NCBI GenBank assembly: GCA_030998225.1
Contig: JAPYXD010000391.1
Coordinates: 4,406,501-4,470,500 of the forward strand
DNA from: Diplolepis rosae
Lineage: Eukaryota; Arthropoda; Insecta; Hymenoptera; Diplolepididae
Reading direction: 5' to 3'
DNA length: 64,000 nucleotides
The notes beneath the pieces are model-generated. The model was given only the letters and a program-made list of their open reading frames with translations, was not told the DNA's origin and did not search any database. Position 1 is the stretch's first letter; each line of letters starts with the position of its first letter. Of the stretch, positions 33,552 through 45,440 are shown in pieces. A program made the translations under genes and the position numbers.

Positions 33552-33860
33552 TCTGGACTTAGTGTACATGCATAAAAGGTCATATTGTTTAAACAAATTG
33601 TCAATTGGAAATTTTGTTGGTCAACATCATTTGTACACTTTGCATAGAGTTTTATCCAAGCATTAGTTTTATTTGTTCTACTTAAAAAAGAAAAGTTAAG
33701 TAAAAAATAAATTTTCTGATCTCAGCGTGCATGCATAAAGGATCGTATTGTTTAAGCAAATTGTCAAATAGAAACTCCAGTGGTCAGCATCGTTTGTCCA
33801 CTTTGCATAGAGTCTTGTCCAACCACTAGTTTTATTTGTCCTGCTTAAAAAACAACCATC
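33552..33860 (+). repeat. Direct duplication, about 168-bp period
   Basis: Blocks starting near 33555 and 33723 share TGCATGCATAAA, ATTGTTTAA.CAAATTGTCAA and CACTTTGCATAGAGT. About 82% identical by eye, so an old tandem duplication. Confidence 0.8.
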
Positions 33861-34899
33861 TACATGTAAATTGTTAAGAAAATGTTGTTATGTTTTATGT
33901 GAAATTTTTTTTTTTAATATTTCAATTTTGAAGTGTGGGCAAACGAAAGCAATGTATGGACAATTGTGGACAAGCGATCTTGAATCTTTATTTGTTCAAA
34001 ATAATAATTTTTTATAATCAGTGGTTCTCAACCATTTTTTTGAAATTGTTAATAAAATTTAAACAAAGGCTGTAAAAAAAAACTAATGGGTAGACAAATG
34101 TGGGCCTAACTTGGACAAACGTATGTCATTGATAAGAGTGTTCTATTCAAATACATGGGTGCCAACTTCACAGACCTAAAGTACGCAACATATAAATGAG
34201 GTTATAAATTTTTTTTACAATTTTCTCGCTCTCATATTTACAATTATTATGCATAAACTCACATTTCGTTACGAAGAACCGACAAATATATTTCTTTACC
34301 GCACTCATTATTCATTTTGCAATATAATTAATCTTAAATCTGTATTTTTAGTGACATTGTCATATATTAATGTAACAACAGAAACGGAATGACGTCGCGC
34401 CTCTATGTCACATGCCGAGGGCGTTATGGCGCCAATTCTGGCACGTTTGAATATACTTATTTCTTTTTATTAATTAAACAAGTTAAATGAAGTTCAAAAA
34501 TCAAGGAAAAAAATCAATGATGATAATGTGATCTAAGAAATACAATACTACTGAATTAAAAAAAAAGTTAAACGTCTATTCACGCGCTACGAGTTTTATA
34601 ACATTGTTTACAATGTCCGAAAGTAGCATATGAATCAATTGACCTGGCTGTGATGAAATAGTTTGTTTTGCGGATATTTTTCACTAGTTTTTCAGTCGCT
34701 TCTTTAGTCGCATTGTAGTAAGAATTAAACGTGTCCACTGATTTTTTTTTTTTTTTTGTTAAGAATTTTTGGAATTTTTGTCATCAATGATATTTAATCC
34801 TATGAATGTGATAAATATGTTGCTAGTAACATTTCAAACGGTGTACTTGATGGAAACTCCCGTAACTAGGGAGAAAATTCAATTAGAAGAATCAATTGA
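33861..34899. other. No gene recognised
   Basis: AT-rich and non-coding. A patch at 34380-34440 is GC-richer and includes GACGTCGCGCC, without a nameable feature. Confidence 0.45.
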
Positions 34900-35910
34900 A
34901 AAAATGCTATAAAATAGCATATTTCAGTTCTCTGAAATAGAAGTGTGGGAAGCAGTGTCTTTGGATTCTTCGGAGCCGTTTAAGGACTGTGAAATAGCAG
35001 CAATTGATGAGGACGATAAAGATCTGGACTGGTCTGAAGAATCATATTCCGGAGTTTGTTCACAACGTGACATAGACGTTGATCTGAAATATAAAGGGAG
35101 AGGTAGAATTTTGGAATAACAACGGGAAAAGGCGCAAACTTGGTAATGTTCAACATAAGTTTAAATTTTTGTCTTCTGAACGTCAATTAAGAAGATGGGC
35201 TAATCAATTGGAGGTAGGGAGAACCAAAAAAGAAAAGTTGTTAAAAATTTCAGAGTATGTAATACAAAAATTGAGGAGTGCCATTAAGGCTGGATATATT
35301 TTGCATGATAGAGACCTTCTGCAATGGGCTTTAAAAGCATATAAAGAGTTGGGTGATAATAGCATAGTATTTAAAGCTTCTCGAAAGTAGATACATAATT
35401 TTTTTTAAACTTATCGTATTGTTTCAAGAAAAGTAACCAAGTTTGTTATGCGCAAGACTATAGAAGATGATGAAGTTTTAAAAACAAAAGCTATATAATT
35501 CGTTAATGAGATAAACCCTTTGGTTGCGAGGTATGGACCAGAAAATCTGTACAATTCTGATCTGAAATTCATTCTGGACGTACTTTGGTAATCGAAGGTA
35601 CAAAAAAAGTAGAATGTGTTGTACAGTCAGTATCATGGAGAATAAACATAAGGAGACCAATCCCTTGTGCATGAACTTCACAAAAATTGAGCACGTTTTT
35701 GTCGGAAGTACATGGAAAAAGTACAAGAACTTCCCAATTGATGGCGCGAATGCAAGTGGCGTGATACAAAATTTGGAGATTTTGAGAATCTTGTAGATTT
35801 TGCATTTGAAAAAAAATATGCAAAGAAAGTGTGCATTCTGTGAGAAAACGCCAATAGTAGGATGCCCGTGGTGTTTAATTTTAATGAGTGATATTTTTGT
35901 GACAAATGTG
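34900..35910 (+). pseudogene. CENP-B/DDE-type (pogo/jerky-like) transposase remnant
   Basis: An acidic leader region (34930-35095) is followed by NNNGKRRKLGNVQHKF and the open segment from about 35169 (SSERQLRRWANQLEVG...), a helix-turn-helix of the CENP-B/Tc5 class. The first Asp of the DDE core is likely the one in YGPENLYNSD (about 35535-35565). Stops appear at 35388, near 35496 and repeatedly after 35590, and the frame changes at least once. Downstream of 35600 only scattered fragments remain. Dead. Confidence 0.7.
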
Positions 35911-35959
35911 AACCTTAAAATATGACCAACAATACGTATATACATAAATTCTTACGTTT

Positions 35960-36600
35960 TTTTCGTATTTTACATATTATTGTTAAAAAATTGAATTTTG
36001 GATTTTCAATAGTTTTTTTTTTTAATTAAAAAGAAAAATATGCATCTTATGAAAAAATGTTACTATTCAAATTTGTAGGTCTTTATGTAGAAAATAATAT
36101 TGTATCATAACGTTTTTTCGTATCTCGTATAATTTAACTGGAAAATGGAATTTTGATATTGACTTTTTTCGAATTTGAATATGCTGTAACATTTCTAATT
36201 TTGATTTAATCAAAAAATGTTATCAGGATAATTTGTAGAGATTTATGAGCACTATCAAAAACCGGTATTGAAATTTTTGATTTTTTCAAAAAATTATTTT
36301 CAAAAACACAAAAGTAGTGCTCAATTCCTCAATTTTGATTGGATTTGGCTGGTTAACGAACTTGTCCTTACTTTTTCGGCTCCGATAAAGTGTACCAAAG
36401 CTCAATTCAATCTGATAATTCTATCGAGAGTTATGCCGCACACGACCTACTACAGACAGACAGACAGACAGACACTTTCGTAAAAACCATTTTTTCTGAT
36501 TCAGGGGGTCTCAAAACGTAAAGATTTGATGAAAATTTCGAAAGTCATTTTTCACATAAAACCAATACCTTCTCATCCATGATGAGAATGTAAAAATATT
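35960..36600 (+). repeat. Dispersed repeat with CAGA run
   Basis: Same family as 18300-19300, here without the nested insert. It includes four units of CAGA at about 36456-36472 followed by a conserved TTTTCTGATTCAGGGGGTCT. Its distal end (AAGATTTGATGAAAATTTCG) also occurs inverted at about 38885-38990. Confidence 0.85.
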
Positions 36601-37064
36601 TATCCGTATTGACCTTTTCCAAAATATGCTTAATTCTAGAAAACTAATTGAACCTATTGTAGGTAAATGGCAATTTTTGAAATAACTATTATTGCGTTTG
36701 TGCAAGCATTACGCGTTTTTTGAATTTTTTATTGGAAGATATATATACTAATTAGGGGTAGTTCACCCTTGGTGGTGGTGATAAGTTGTTCAATCACTAT
36801 TTACTATTCATCAATTTTTTACTTAAAATTAATGTATAACAAGCTTGTAAAGCAAAATAGAATGGAAAAATATTGTTCTAGTTAGAAATATTTTTGTTCT
36901 CCGATAAAAACTGGAGGGGGTAGTTTTACCCTTTAAATATGAAAAAGGGCCGATATAAAAAAAAAACACGTATCGCTTATGTTTTCGCCCTCTACAACAT
37001 ATCCAAAAACAAAACAAAAATCGGAGCCGGACACATGGGGAACATTCCTTGTCAGTACTTTTAG
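36601..37064. other. No gene recognised
   Basis: AT-rich, with no motif, repeat partner or frame I can support. Confidence 0.45.
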
Positions 37065-37635
37065 CCTTTTAGCTGCGGGGAAATTTCAGTACAAATCGAC
37101 CTCTTATAAAATCCAAAATTAATACATAAAATCACTGGAAATCTCAAATAGATTCATGAAGGTTTGAGAGGGTATTTCTATGTAATTTCACGCGCTGAAT
37201 ATGAAAAAAATAGTAAAAAATTCCCGTAGACTCATTTGACCTTGAAAATCGCCATTTCAAGGTCAGATTTTATTTCTAATGTAAGACAAGTTTTTAGAAG
37301 GTTTTTATATGTAGTTTGATGCGCTGAATACCCAACTCCAACTTTCGCTTATGCAAAAAATAAATTTGACCTTGACTAGATTTTCAAGGTCAAGGATACC
37401 TCCAGTGATTTTTTCAGTATTTTTTTCGTATTCAGTCTATCAAATTACGTAGGAGAACACTCTGAAATCCTCACTTCTACTAGAAATGAAATTTGACCTT
37501 GAAATACCGATTTTCAAGGTCAACAATGTTTCAAGGAATTTAAAAACTATTTTTTACGTATTAAAAACATCAAATTTTGCCTAAAAACATTAAACATTTT
37601 GTGCCTCTTGAGTGGTCACCCCCGCAGCTAAAAGG
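37065..37635. mobile_element. 571-bp piggyBac-type MITE with six TCAAGGTCA sites
   Basis: Ends CCTTTTAGCTGCGGGG and its complement are perfect 16-bp inverted repeats. The flanks are TTAG (37061-37064) and TTAA (37636-37639), suggesting the TTAA target of piggyBac with one mutation. Inside are three inverted pairs of TGACCTTGA/TCAAGGTCA: 37237 and 37257, 37367 and 37384, 37494 and 37514. TCAAGGTCA is the optimal monomer site of FTZ-F1/ERR-type nuclear receptors. Confidence 0.75.
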
Positions 37636-37636
37636 T

Positions 37637-38345
37637 TAATTACGTCCGATTTGCAGTGTGTAAGCGAGCATTATCATGTAGGAAATTGGCCTATCTTTGT
37701 TTACTAGTCCTGGCTGTTTTTTTGCCAGATTCTTTATCATATTGTCCAGTTGGTTGCAGTAGACTTCTGCTGTGATCGATTGACCAGGTTTCATGAAGCT
37801 ATAATGAATTACACTGTGGCTGCTCCACCAAGCAGTAACCATGAACTTCTTTTTATGAGTGTTCGGTTTTAAGCTGTATTTTGGTGCTTCATTCTTATCT
37901 AACCAGCTTGCTAAACGTTTGCGATTATCATAGAGGATTCATTTTTCATCATAAGCAACGATACGATAGATAAAAGACTCTCCTTTATTCCGCGAAAGTA
38001 AAGAAACGCAAGCATCGAGACGTTTTTTCATCTGATGTGCGTTTGATTCAATATGGTTAGGATGGAAATACCAAATTTCGATGGTAACTTACGAATATTT
38101 TAAGATGTGTAACTCTCGACAATAACTTTCAGTTCATCATTATTTACTTTGGGTTTGGGTTTTCCACGTGGTTCATTTTCAAGGCTGAAATCCCCAAAAC
38201 GAAATTTCGCACTCCAAAACGATACTGTGCTGTGGCTAGTTCAACCTTCTCGAAACAGACAAACTCTCAAGGTTTACGAGATATTTGCAGTTGATAATCA
38301 TAGCCCGAGATCCCATTGCGTGATAGTCCGTCATAAGGTCAGTGA
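37637..38345 (-). pseudogene. Mariner transposase remnant
   Basis: Reads leftwards. Scattered N-terminal pieces (about 38345-38000) lead to the catalytic region with AYDEKWI (first Asp kept, about 37955). The open segment follows (VTAWWSSHSVIHYSFMKPGQ, 37842-37700), then a one-base shift before HDNARLHTAN at about 37685-37640. The third catalytic motif and C-terminus are absent; the piggyBac-type MITE begins at the break. A different mariner lineage from the two at 1.4 and 4.3 kb. Confidence 0.8.
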
Positions 38346-38496
38346 ATGGAAGTTATAATTATTGTAGGGGACAACTAGAGCTTTAAAAAAATATAGGTCT
38401 GTAAGTTAAATTTTTTTCTTCAGGTAATAGCATGGAAGTTAATAAAATTTTGCACCTAATCAGTCAAATTTAAAGAAAAAATTTTAATATTATAAA

Positions 38497-38880
38497 AATT
38501 ACAAAAGAAAAGTTCGGATTTTGATCTTTTAAAAAAATGTTAATTACCATGAAAATAATTAACATTTTTGAGAGTTTTTGGTCTGATTTTAAAGGTAAGT
38601 CTTCAGAGTATTTTACTAACGTATCAAGATATTTCTAAATTTAATTGTAATATAATGTACAACAGGACCAGCAGAACATCCCTTGACTGCCTCTTTTCTT
38701 TTATGAGAATCGCAAATTCAAACCAAAGAGAGTAAGCAAGACACGATCATTTAGAAAAACAGCAATTGTTTTCCCCATGATCGTGTTACCTTTTAAATAA
38801 AACCAAAGTCTTTCTAAAATGTTAATTATTTTCATAGTTATTAACATTTTCCAAAAAGATCGAATTTCAACCTTTTTTAC
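38497..38880. repeat. Inverted-repeat element, about 80-bp arms
   Basis: Arms at about 38497-38590 and 38795-38880 share ATGAAAATAATTAACATTTT and flanking sequence in inverted orientation. The non-coding centre contains a GC-richer patch (38665-38775). Confidence 0.75.
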
Positions 38881-40017
38881 ATTTTCATCATATGAGAAAA
38901 TATTGGTTTTAGTGAAAAATCACATTCGAAATTTTCATTAAATCTTCACGTTCAGACACTCCCTGGGTCAGAAAAAACGGTTCATTTCACTATATTATGC
39001 AAGTTTCAATACATAAGCTTAAATAAACTTATTTTGACGTAAATATGAAGTAAATAATTTTTTATAATTTTATAGATCAGTAATAATGAAACAGGACTTA
39101 TATCGACCCTTAGTATTAATATTCAAATATTGTTGATGTTCTTAGTTGGCTTTAGGGTCCAGAAAAAATGTAACTCAAAGTTTCATATTTTCAAACGTTT
39201 CGACTCAGATTGGAGTCCTCATCAAAACTTAAAAAAAAATTTGTATGAAAATACAAAGGGAAAAAAACTTAAAAGTTTGCACGTGTAACCAATGAACATT
39301 GTGGTAAAAATTATATAAAAAAATTGCAAGTGTGAAACTATAAAATTTGTCTAAATAACTAAATTTGCAACAACAAAAAAATGAAAACTGTACAAACGTT
39401 TTCTTGTAAAAATACTAAGGGGAGAGAGCTAAGAAATTGCACGTGTGACCGACGAACATTGTGGCACAGAATGACATAAATGAATTGTACATGTGAGATA
39501 CTATAAAATTGATCTAAACTAAATTCAACAAAATAAAAACTGTGAATAAAAAGTCTAAAAAAATTGTGAACTCATCACAATAAAATATCACCGGAACAAA
39601 AACTGACCTGTTATTTGTTTAAGTGAAGAACGATATGAAAACTGTAATCAGGGTTGCCACAAGTTTCAGTATCCTAATTTCCCTGACTTTTCCCTGACTT
39701 TTCAAGCTGATTTCCCTGACCAAAATCTATTGTAAGAGGACTCATCTCGGTGGAACTATGTTCCTATTATATAATATTTGCGTGTTTTTCCCTGTTATTT
39801 TTCAACAGAGAGGATGTTAAATAAGAGAAGGTAAGATAGAAACAACGTATTTCTATTTATTTATTTTTTATCAAAACTTAAAAGGAAACGAACTGGTATG
39901 CCATAACTTGCATGTTGCCATCGAACGTTAAACATAAAAAATGGCATCACAGGAAATTTATAACTTTTTGGTTATATCAATCACAGCGGGGTCAACTTAA
40001 AGAGATCAATCTTACAT

Positions 40018-40229
40018 ATTAGTAGTTTCATTGTTTAAACAATTTTCGCATGTTTGACCCCTCAGTGAAAAAATATTTAACATCTTCCGATCTAATTGAG
40101 TCTCCACTTTTATTAAATATGCGCTAGTTACATTGTGACATAGCGCATATGATACTTCTTTTTCCACATTTTTTCACTGAGGGGGCAAACATGCGAAAAT
40201 TGCTTAAACAATTAAACTACCAATATCTG
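40018..40229. mobile_element. Palindromic MITE, about 212 bp
   Basis: Arms 40018-40077 and 40166-40229 pair over about 60 bp (shared CAATTTTCGCATGTTTG, CCTCAGTGAAAAAAT). The centre has its own short palindrome, ATATGCGCTA...TAGCGCATAT. Confidence 0.85.
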
Positions 40230-41689
40230 TAGTTAATTAACAAAATAAAAATTATAAAAATATTTATCTGAAACCTAACGTAATAAGCTAAAAAATGAAA
40301 CAAACCCGAAATCGATTTAATTATTTCAACCGGAGATAATGAATTTTAAGCACAAGAGACTTTAGCATTTTGTCCAATTTTATCAAAAGTTTAAATTAAT
40401 ATATCTCTCAAAAAATTTTTTTTTTCGAAAATCCTGATATATGTGTCGATTAAATTAATAAAAAGATGCCACAGAATAAAATTTAAGACTTTTAAAAATG
40501 TGAACAATCTTCTTTTTTTGAAATCCGTACGATTTGCAAAGGAATGTCCTATATAAGTTACAATAAAAGTTTATGTAATATTATTTTTTTTTTAAAGTTC
40601 TCATTTCATAATTAGTTTATACATGCTTGTTCTGCAAAATCAACTTGACAGAATAGAGTAATAAAGTTTCGTTGTTCTTACTTCCAAATTACTTTACAGA
40701 CATTTATTCTTATTATAGCTACTTTTCTTTTGAAAAAAGTATTCCAGCACGTCATCCTTCAAAAATTTTCGCCAATAACAGAGTAAATAACAAATTACCA
40801 GTTTTACTGCCTATTTACCGAATTACGGTAAGAAATTACCAGTGACCAAAAAATGGCGGTATCGGCACATCACTAGTCCAGAAGCAAAGGCCGAACCATG
40901 TTTGCCTAGCAAGAGGAGCACTTACTGTCGTTTAGCCGTAAGAATGTGAAACCACGCGAGTATACGCAGAACGTGGATGTTTTCGGCCTCCACCACTGAC
41001 CCGTGTGGATCTGCACACAATCAAACTTCGTTCAAACGTGGCGCGAAGCAGAAGACATATTTAAAATGACTAAATATATAATTTAAGAAATTACCCTCCT
41101 TTTTTTGATGTTTTAAAAAACCTTCACCTAAAATGAATATCTAAAAGATTTTTTTCGAATTTTAGGATGATTTAAACACTTGAGAAAAAAAATGTTCAGT
41201 AAAATGTATAGTTCAATAAATGTTAAAAGCTTCAAAACAAAATATAGATTTATATATTTTTTAGTATTGTAAATAAACTATTTAAAATGAAAAATTATGC
41301 CTAAAATACTTTATATTAAAATGTTATAAATATAAGAAACATAAATTGTATTTAAATTTACACACAAAATTAGACAATAAGATTTTTTTGATAGAAAGCA
41401 ACATGAAAAAACATTAAATTCCAATAAAATATTCTTTAAAGTTTTTGAAATATGTAACATTTTTTATGAAATGTCGTTTTCGAATCCCAAGTGCGAATAA
41501 GAGGTTTCATTGTTTGAAAAGAAATCATGCCTAAATTTGGATACGAAATTACATCATAAGATTTCTCTGCTGTGAAGGAAAGTTGAAGAATATTTCGTTC
41601 AAATAAAGTGCTTCGAAACAAATTTTTTAATATATATTTTATTATATTTTTTCAATATATTAGTGTAAATAAAGGGTTAAAATTAATTA

Positions 41690-44600
41690 GTTGAGTTTGA
41701 AATTTTTTCCACAGAAAGATTTTCAAATTCTTTAAATATTGAATTTATTTGCATTATTTGCGATATAAGAGTGTGAAATTGTCTACGAGGACACCTGTCG
41801 ACAACGTATCCTATCTGATACGCGACTAGTGATCCTCCGATAATGTAGGCAGTGACAAAAATTTCAAACTCAACTAATTAATTTGGAATCATTTACAGCC
41901 GCAAGGCTGAGCCACTAGGCGATATAAGGAGATCTTCCTGTGGAGAAAGAGATGTCGGACGCCTGTGTAGCTCAGTGGTTAGAGCAGTCGACCGGCAATC
42001 GAAAGACCTGGGCTCGAATCCCAGCGCAGTCGAAAGCGTCATTTTTTCCACAGAAAGATTTTCAAATTCTTTAAATATTGAATTTATTTGCATTATTTGC
42101 GATATAAGAGTGTGAAATTGTCTACTAGGACACCTGTCGACAACGTATCCTATCTGATACGCGACTAGTGATCCTCCGATAATGTAGGCAGTGACAAAAA
42201 TTTCAAACTCAACTAATTAATTTGGAATCATTTACAGCCGCAAGGCTGAGCCACTAGGCGATATAAGGAGATCTTCCTGTGGAGAAAGAGATGTCGGACG
42301 CCTGTGTAGCTCAGTGGTTAGAGCAGTCGACCGGCAATCGAAAGACCTGGGCTCGAATCCCAGCGCAGTCGAAAGCGTCATTTTTTCCACAGAAAGATTT
42401 TCAAATTCTTTAAATATTGAATTTATTTGCATTATTTGCGATATAAGAGTGAGAAAAGGTCTACTAGGACACCTGTCGACAACGTATCCTATCTGATACG
42501 CGACTAGTGATCCTCCGATAATGTAGGCAGTGACAAAAATTTCAAACTCAACTAATTAATTTGGAATCATTTACAGCCGCAAGGCTGAGCCACTAGGCGA
42601 TATAAGGAGATCTTCCTGTGGAGAAAGAGATGTCGGACGCCTGTGTAGCTCAGTGGTTAGAGCAGTCGACCGGCAATCGAAAGACCTGGGCTCGAATCCC
42701 AGCGCAGTCGAAAGCGTCATTTTTTCCACAGAAAGATTTTCAAATTCTTTAAATATTGAATTTATTTGCATTATTTGCGATATAAGAGTGTGAAATTGTC
42801 TACTAGGACACCTGTCGACAACGTATCCTATCTGATACGCGACTAGTGATCCTCCGATAATGTAGGCAGTGACAAAAATTTCAAACTCAACTAATTAATT
42901 TGGAATCATTTACAGCCGCAAGGCTGAGCCACTAGGCGATATAAGGAGATCTTCCTGTGGAGAAAGAGATGTCGGACGCCTGTGTAGCTCAGTGGTTAGA
43001 GCAGTCGACCGGCAATCGAAAGACCTGGGCTCGAATCCCAGCGCAGTCGAAAGCGTCATTTTTTCCACAGAAAGATTTTCAAATTCTTTAAATATTGAAT
43101 TTATTTGCATTATTTGCGATATAAGAGTGTGAAATTGTCTACTAGGACACCTGTCGACAACGTATCCTATCTGATACGCGACTAGTGATCCTCCGATAAT
43201 GTAGGCAGTGACAAAAATTTCAAACTCAACTAATTAATTTGGAATCATTTACAGCCGCAAGGCTGAGCCACTAGGCGATATAAGGAGATCTTCCTGTGGA
43301 GAAAGAGATGTCGGACGCCTGTGTAGCTCAGTGGTTAGAGCAGTCGACCGGCAATCGAAAGACCTGGGCTCGAATCCCAGCGCAGTCGAAAGCGTCATTT
43401 TTTCCACAGAAAGATTTTCAAATTCTTTAAATATTGAATTTATTTGCATTATTTGCGATAAAAGAGTGTGAAATTGTCTACTAGGACACCTGTCGACAAC
43501 GTATCCTATCTGATACGCGACTAGTGATCCTCCGATAATGTAGGCAGTGACAAAAATTTCAAACTCAACTAATTAATTTGGAATCATTTACAGCCGCAAG
43601 GCTGAGCCACTAGGCGATATAAGGAGATCTTCCTGTGGAGAAAGAGATGTCGGACGCCTGTGTAGCTCAGTGGTTAGAGCAGTCGACCGGCAATCGAAAG
43701 ACCTGGGCTCGAATCCCAGCGCAGTCGAAAGCGTCATTTTTTCCACAGAAAGATTTTCAAATTCTTTAAATATTGAATTTATTTGCATTATTTGCGATAT
43801 AAGAGTGTGAAATTGTCTACTAGGACACCTGTCGACAACGTATCCTATCTGATACGCGACTAGTGATCCTCCGATAATGTAGGCAGTGACAAAAATTTCA
43901 AACTCAACTAATTAATTTGGAATCATTTACAGCCGCAAGGCTGAGCCACTAGGCGATATAAGGAGATCTTCCTGTGGAGAAAGAGATGTCGGACGCCTGT
44001 GTAGCTCAGTGGTTAGAGCAGTCGACCGGCAATCGAAAGACCTGGGCTCGAATCCCAGCGCAGTCGAAAGCGTCATTTTTTCCACAGAAAGATTTTCAAA
44101 TTCTTTAAATATTGAATTTATTTGCATTATTTGCGATATAAGAGTTTGAAATTGTCTACGAGGACACCTGTCGACAACGTATCCTATCTGATACGCGACT
44201 AATGATCCTTCGATAATGTAGGCAGTGACAAAAATTTCAAACTCAACTAATTAATTTGGAATCATTTACAGCCGCAAGGCTGAGCCACTAGGCGATATAA
44301 GGAGATCTTCCTGTGGAGAAAGAGATGTCGGACGCCTGTGTAGCTCAGTGGTTAGAGCAGTCGACCGGCAATCGAAAGACCTGGGCTCGAATCCCAGCGC
44401 AGTCGAAAGCGTCATTTTTTCCACAGAAAGATTTTCAAATTCTTTAAATATTGAATTTATTTGCATTATTTGCGATATAAGAGTGTGAAATTGTCTACTA
44501 GGACACCTGTCGACAACGTATCCTATCTGATACGCGACTAGTGATCCTCCGATAATGTATAGGCAGTGACAAAAATTTCAAACTCAACTAATTAATTTGG

Positions 44601-44789
44601 AATCATTTACAGCCGCAAGGCTGAGCCACTAGGCGATATAAGGAGATCTTCCTGTGGAGAAAGAGATGTCGGACGCCTGTGTAGCTCAGTGGTTAGAGCA
44701 GTCGACCGGCAATCGAAAGACCTGGGCTCGAATCCCAGCGCAGTCGAAAGCGTCATTTTTTCCACAGAAAGATTTTCAAATTCTTTAAA
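41690..44789 (+). repeat. Tandem array of a 339-bp unit, nine tRNA-like copies
   Basis: Period is exactly 339 bp for eight steps and 341 bp for the last, where a TA insertion makes GTATAGGCAG near 44557. Copies differ at only a few positions (e.g. GAGAAAAGGT at 42450, GATAAAAGAG at 43457, a variant eighth unit around 44147-44214), implying recent amplification or homogenisation. Each unit holds, in order, TTTCCACAGAAAG, a TTTGAAATTGTC...GACAAAAATTTCAAA inverted pair, and a 72-nt tRNA-like block. Unit edges both lie near TAAATAAAGGGTTAAAAT (41667 and 44784). The minus-strand 66-codon frames that recur in each unit are by-products. Confidence 0.95.
41961..42032 (+). tRNA. tRNA-like sequence, first of nine (GGC anticodon position)
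   Basis: 72 nt with a perfect pol III box A (TAGCTCAGTGG) and near-perfect box B (GGCTCGAATCC). A cloverleaf can be drawn: 7-bp acceptor with one mismatch, D-stem GCTC/GAGC, anticodon stem with one mismatch and loop CCGGCAA, T-stem CTGGG/CCCAG. Position 33 is C instead of the invariant U and GGC is not a normal eukaryotic Ala anticodon, so a functional tRNA is unlikely; a tRNA-derived SINE head fits better. Other copies start at 42300, 42639, 42978, 43317, 43656, 43995, 44334 and 44675. Confidence 0.6.
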
Positions 44790-45269
44790 TAAAGGGTTAA
44801 AATATTTAATAAATATATACATATACACTATATTTAAATATGCATACAAAATAAAACTGAAATTTCTTTGGTATGAAGCAAAATTATTAATTATTTAACG
44901 CACTTTTTTGAATGATAGTTTTATCGATAAACATTACGGAAATCCCTGTTAAAATTAACATTTTGAAGAAAATTTCTTATTTTATTAGTTTAACAGGCAT
45001 TCCTTAGCGAATTTATAAGTTGCACACGCAGAAAAAAGTTTAGTAAAATTTACAGAAAGTTCAGTACTTATTTTTACAAATTGAATTTTGAGTAGATATA
45101 TTACCAGAAATCTGGTGCAATGAACAGTTTTTTTGTACAGTCCACTTAACTTCCAGTGAAAGCTACCAAACTTGATTTTTTTCGTATCTGATAGATTTCA
45201 CTGCATGCTAAGGGAAACGTACAGAAAATATGTATACATGCACATGCATCAACTTTTGTTTCCAAAATT

Positions 45270-45440
45270 TTGGAAATGGTAAAGAAGATAGAAACAGTCA
45301 TAGATAGACTACTTTTGGTTTTGACAAAGAAACGAAATTTTCTGATACGTATTTTTTTTTTAATTTAAGTTTTTTTAATTTCGAAACCGCAGTAGTCTAT
45401 CTACGTCCGTTTTTATCGTCTTTATCATTTCGCAAATTTT
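45270..45440. repeat. Hairpin element, about 70-bp arms
   Basis: 45280-45350 and 45370-45440 are inverted copies (ATAGTAGACTAC-type motif ATAGATAGACTAC/GTAGTCTATCTA). A related arm occurs alone at about 56305-56355 (ACGTAGATAGACTACTTTTG), so it is a dispersed family. Confidence 0.75.

Noticed and set aside
35478..35945. 155-codon minus-strand ORF
   Set aside because: It is antisense to the decayed DDE transposase and shows no domain pattern; probably chance.
41760..41880. Hammerhead ribozyme in the 339-bp unit (CTGATAC near GTATCCTATCTGATACG)
   Set aside because: The CTGANGA...GAAA core is absent; CTGATAC is part of a small palindrome.
41961..44746. Cluster of genuine tRNA-Ala genes
   Set aside because: U33 is replaced by C, two stems have mismatches, and a GGC anticodon is not expected for eukaryotic Ala.
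41690..44789. CRISPR-like regular repeat array
   Set aside because: The whole 339-bp unit is repeated, with no variable spacers, and the context is eukaryotic.
41893..44849. Nine identical 66-codon minus-strand ORFs that look like a tandem gene family
   Set aside because: They are the reverse complement of the tRNA-like repeat unit; the recurring GFEPRSFDC peptide is the familiar spurious translation of a tRNA-like T-arm.
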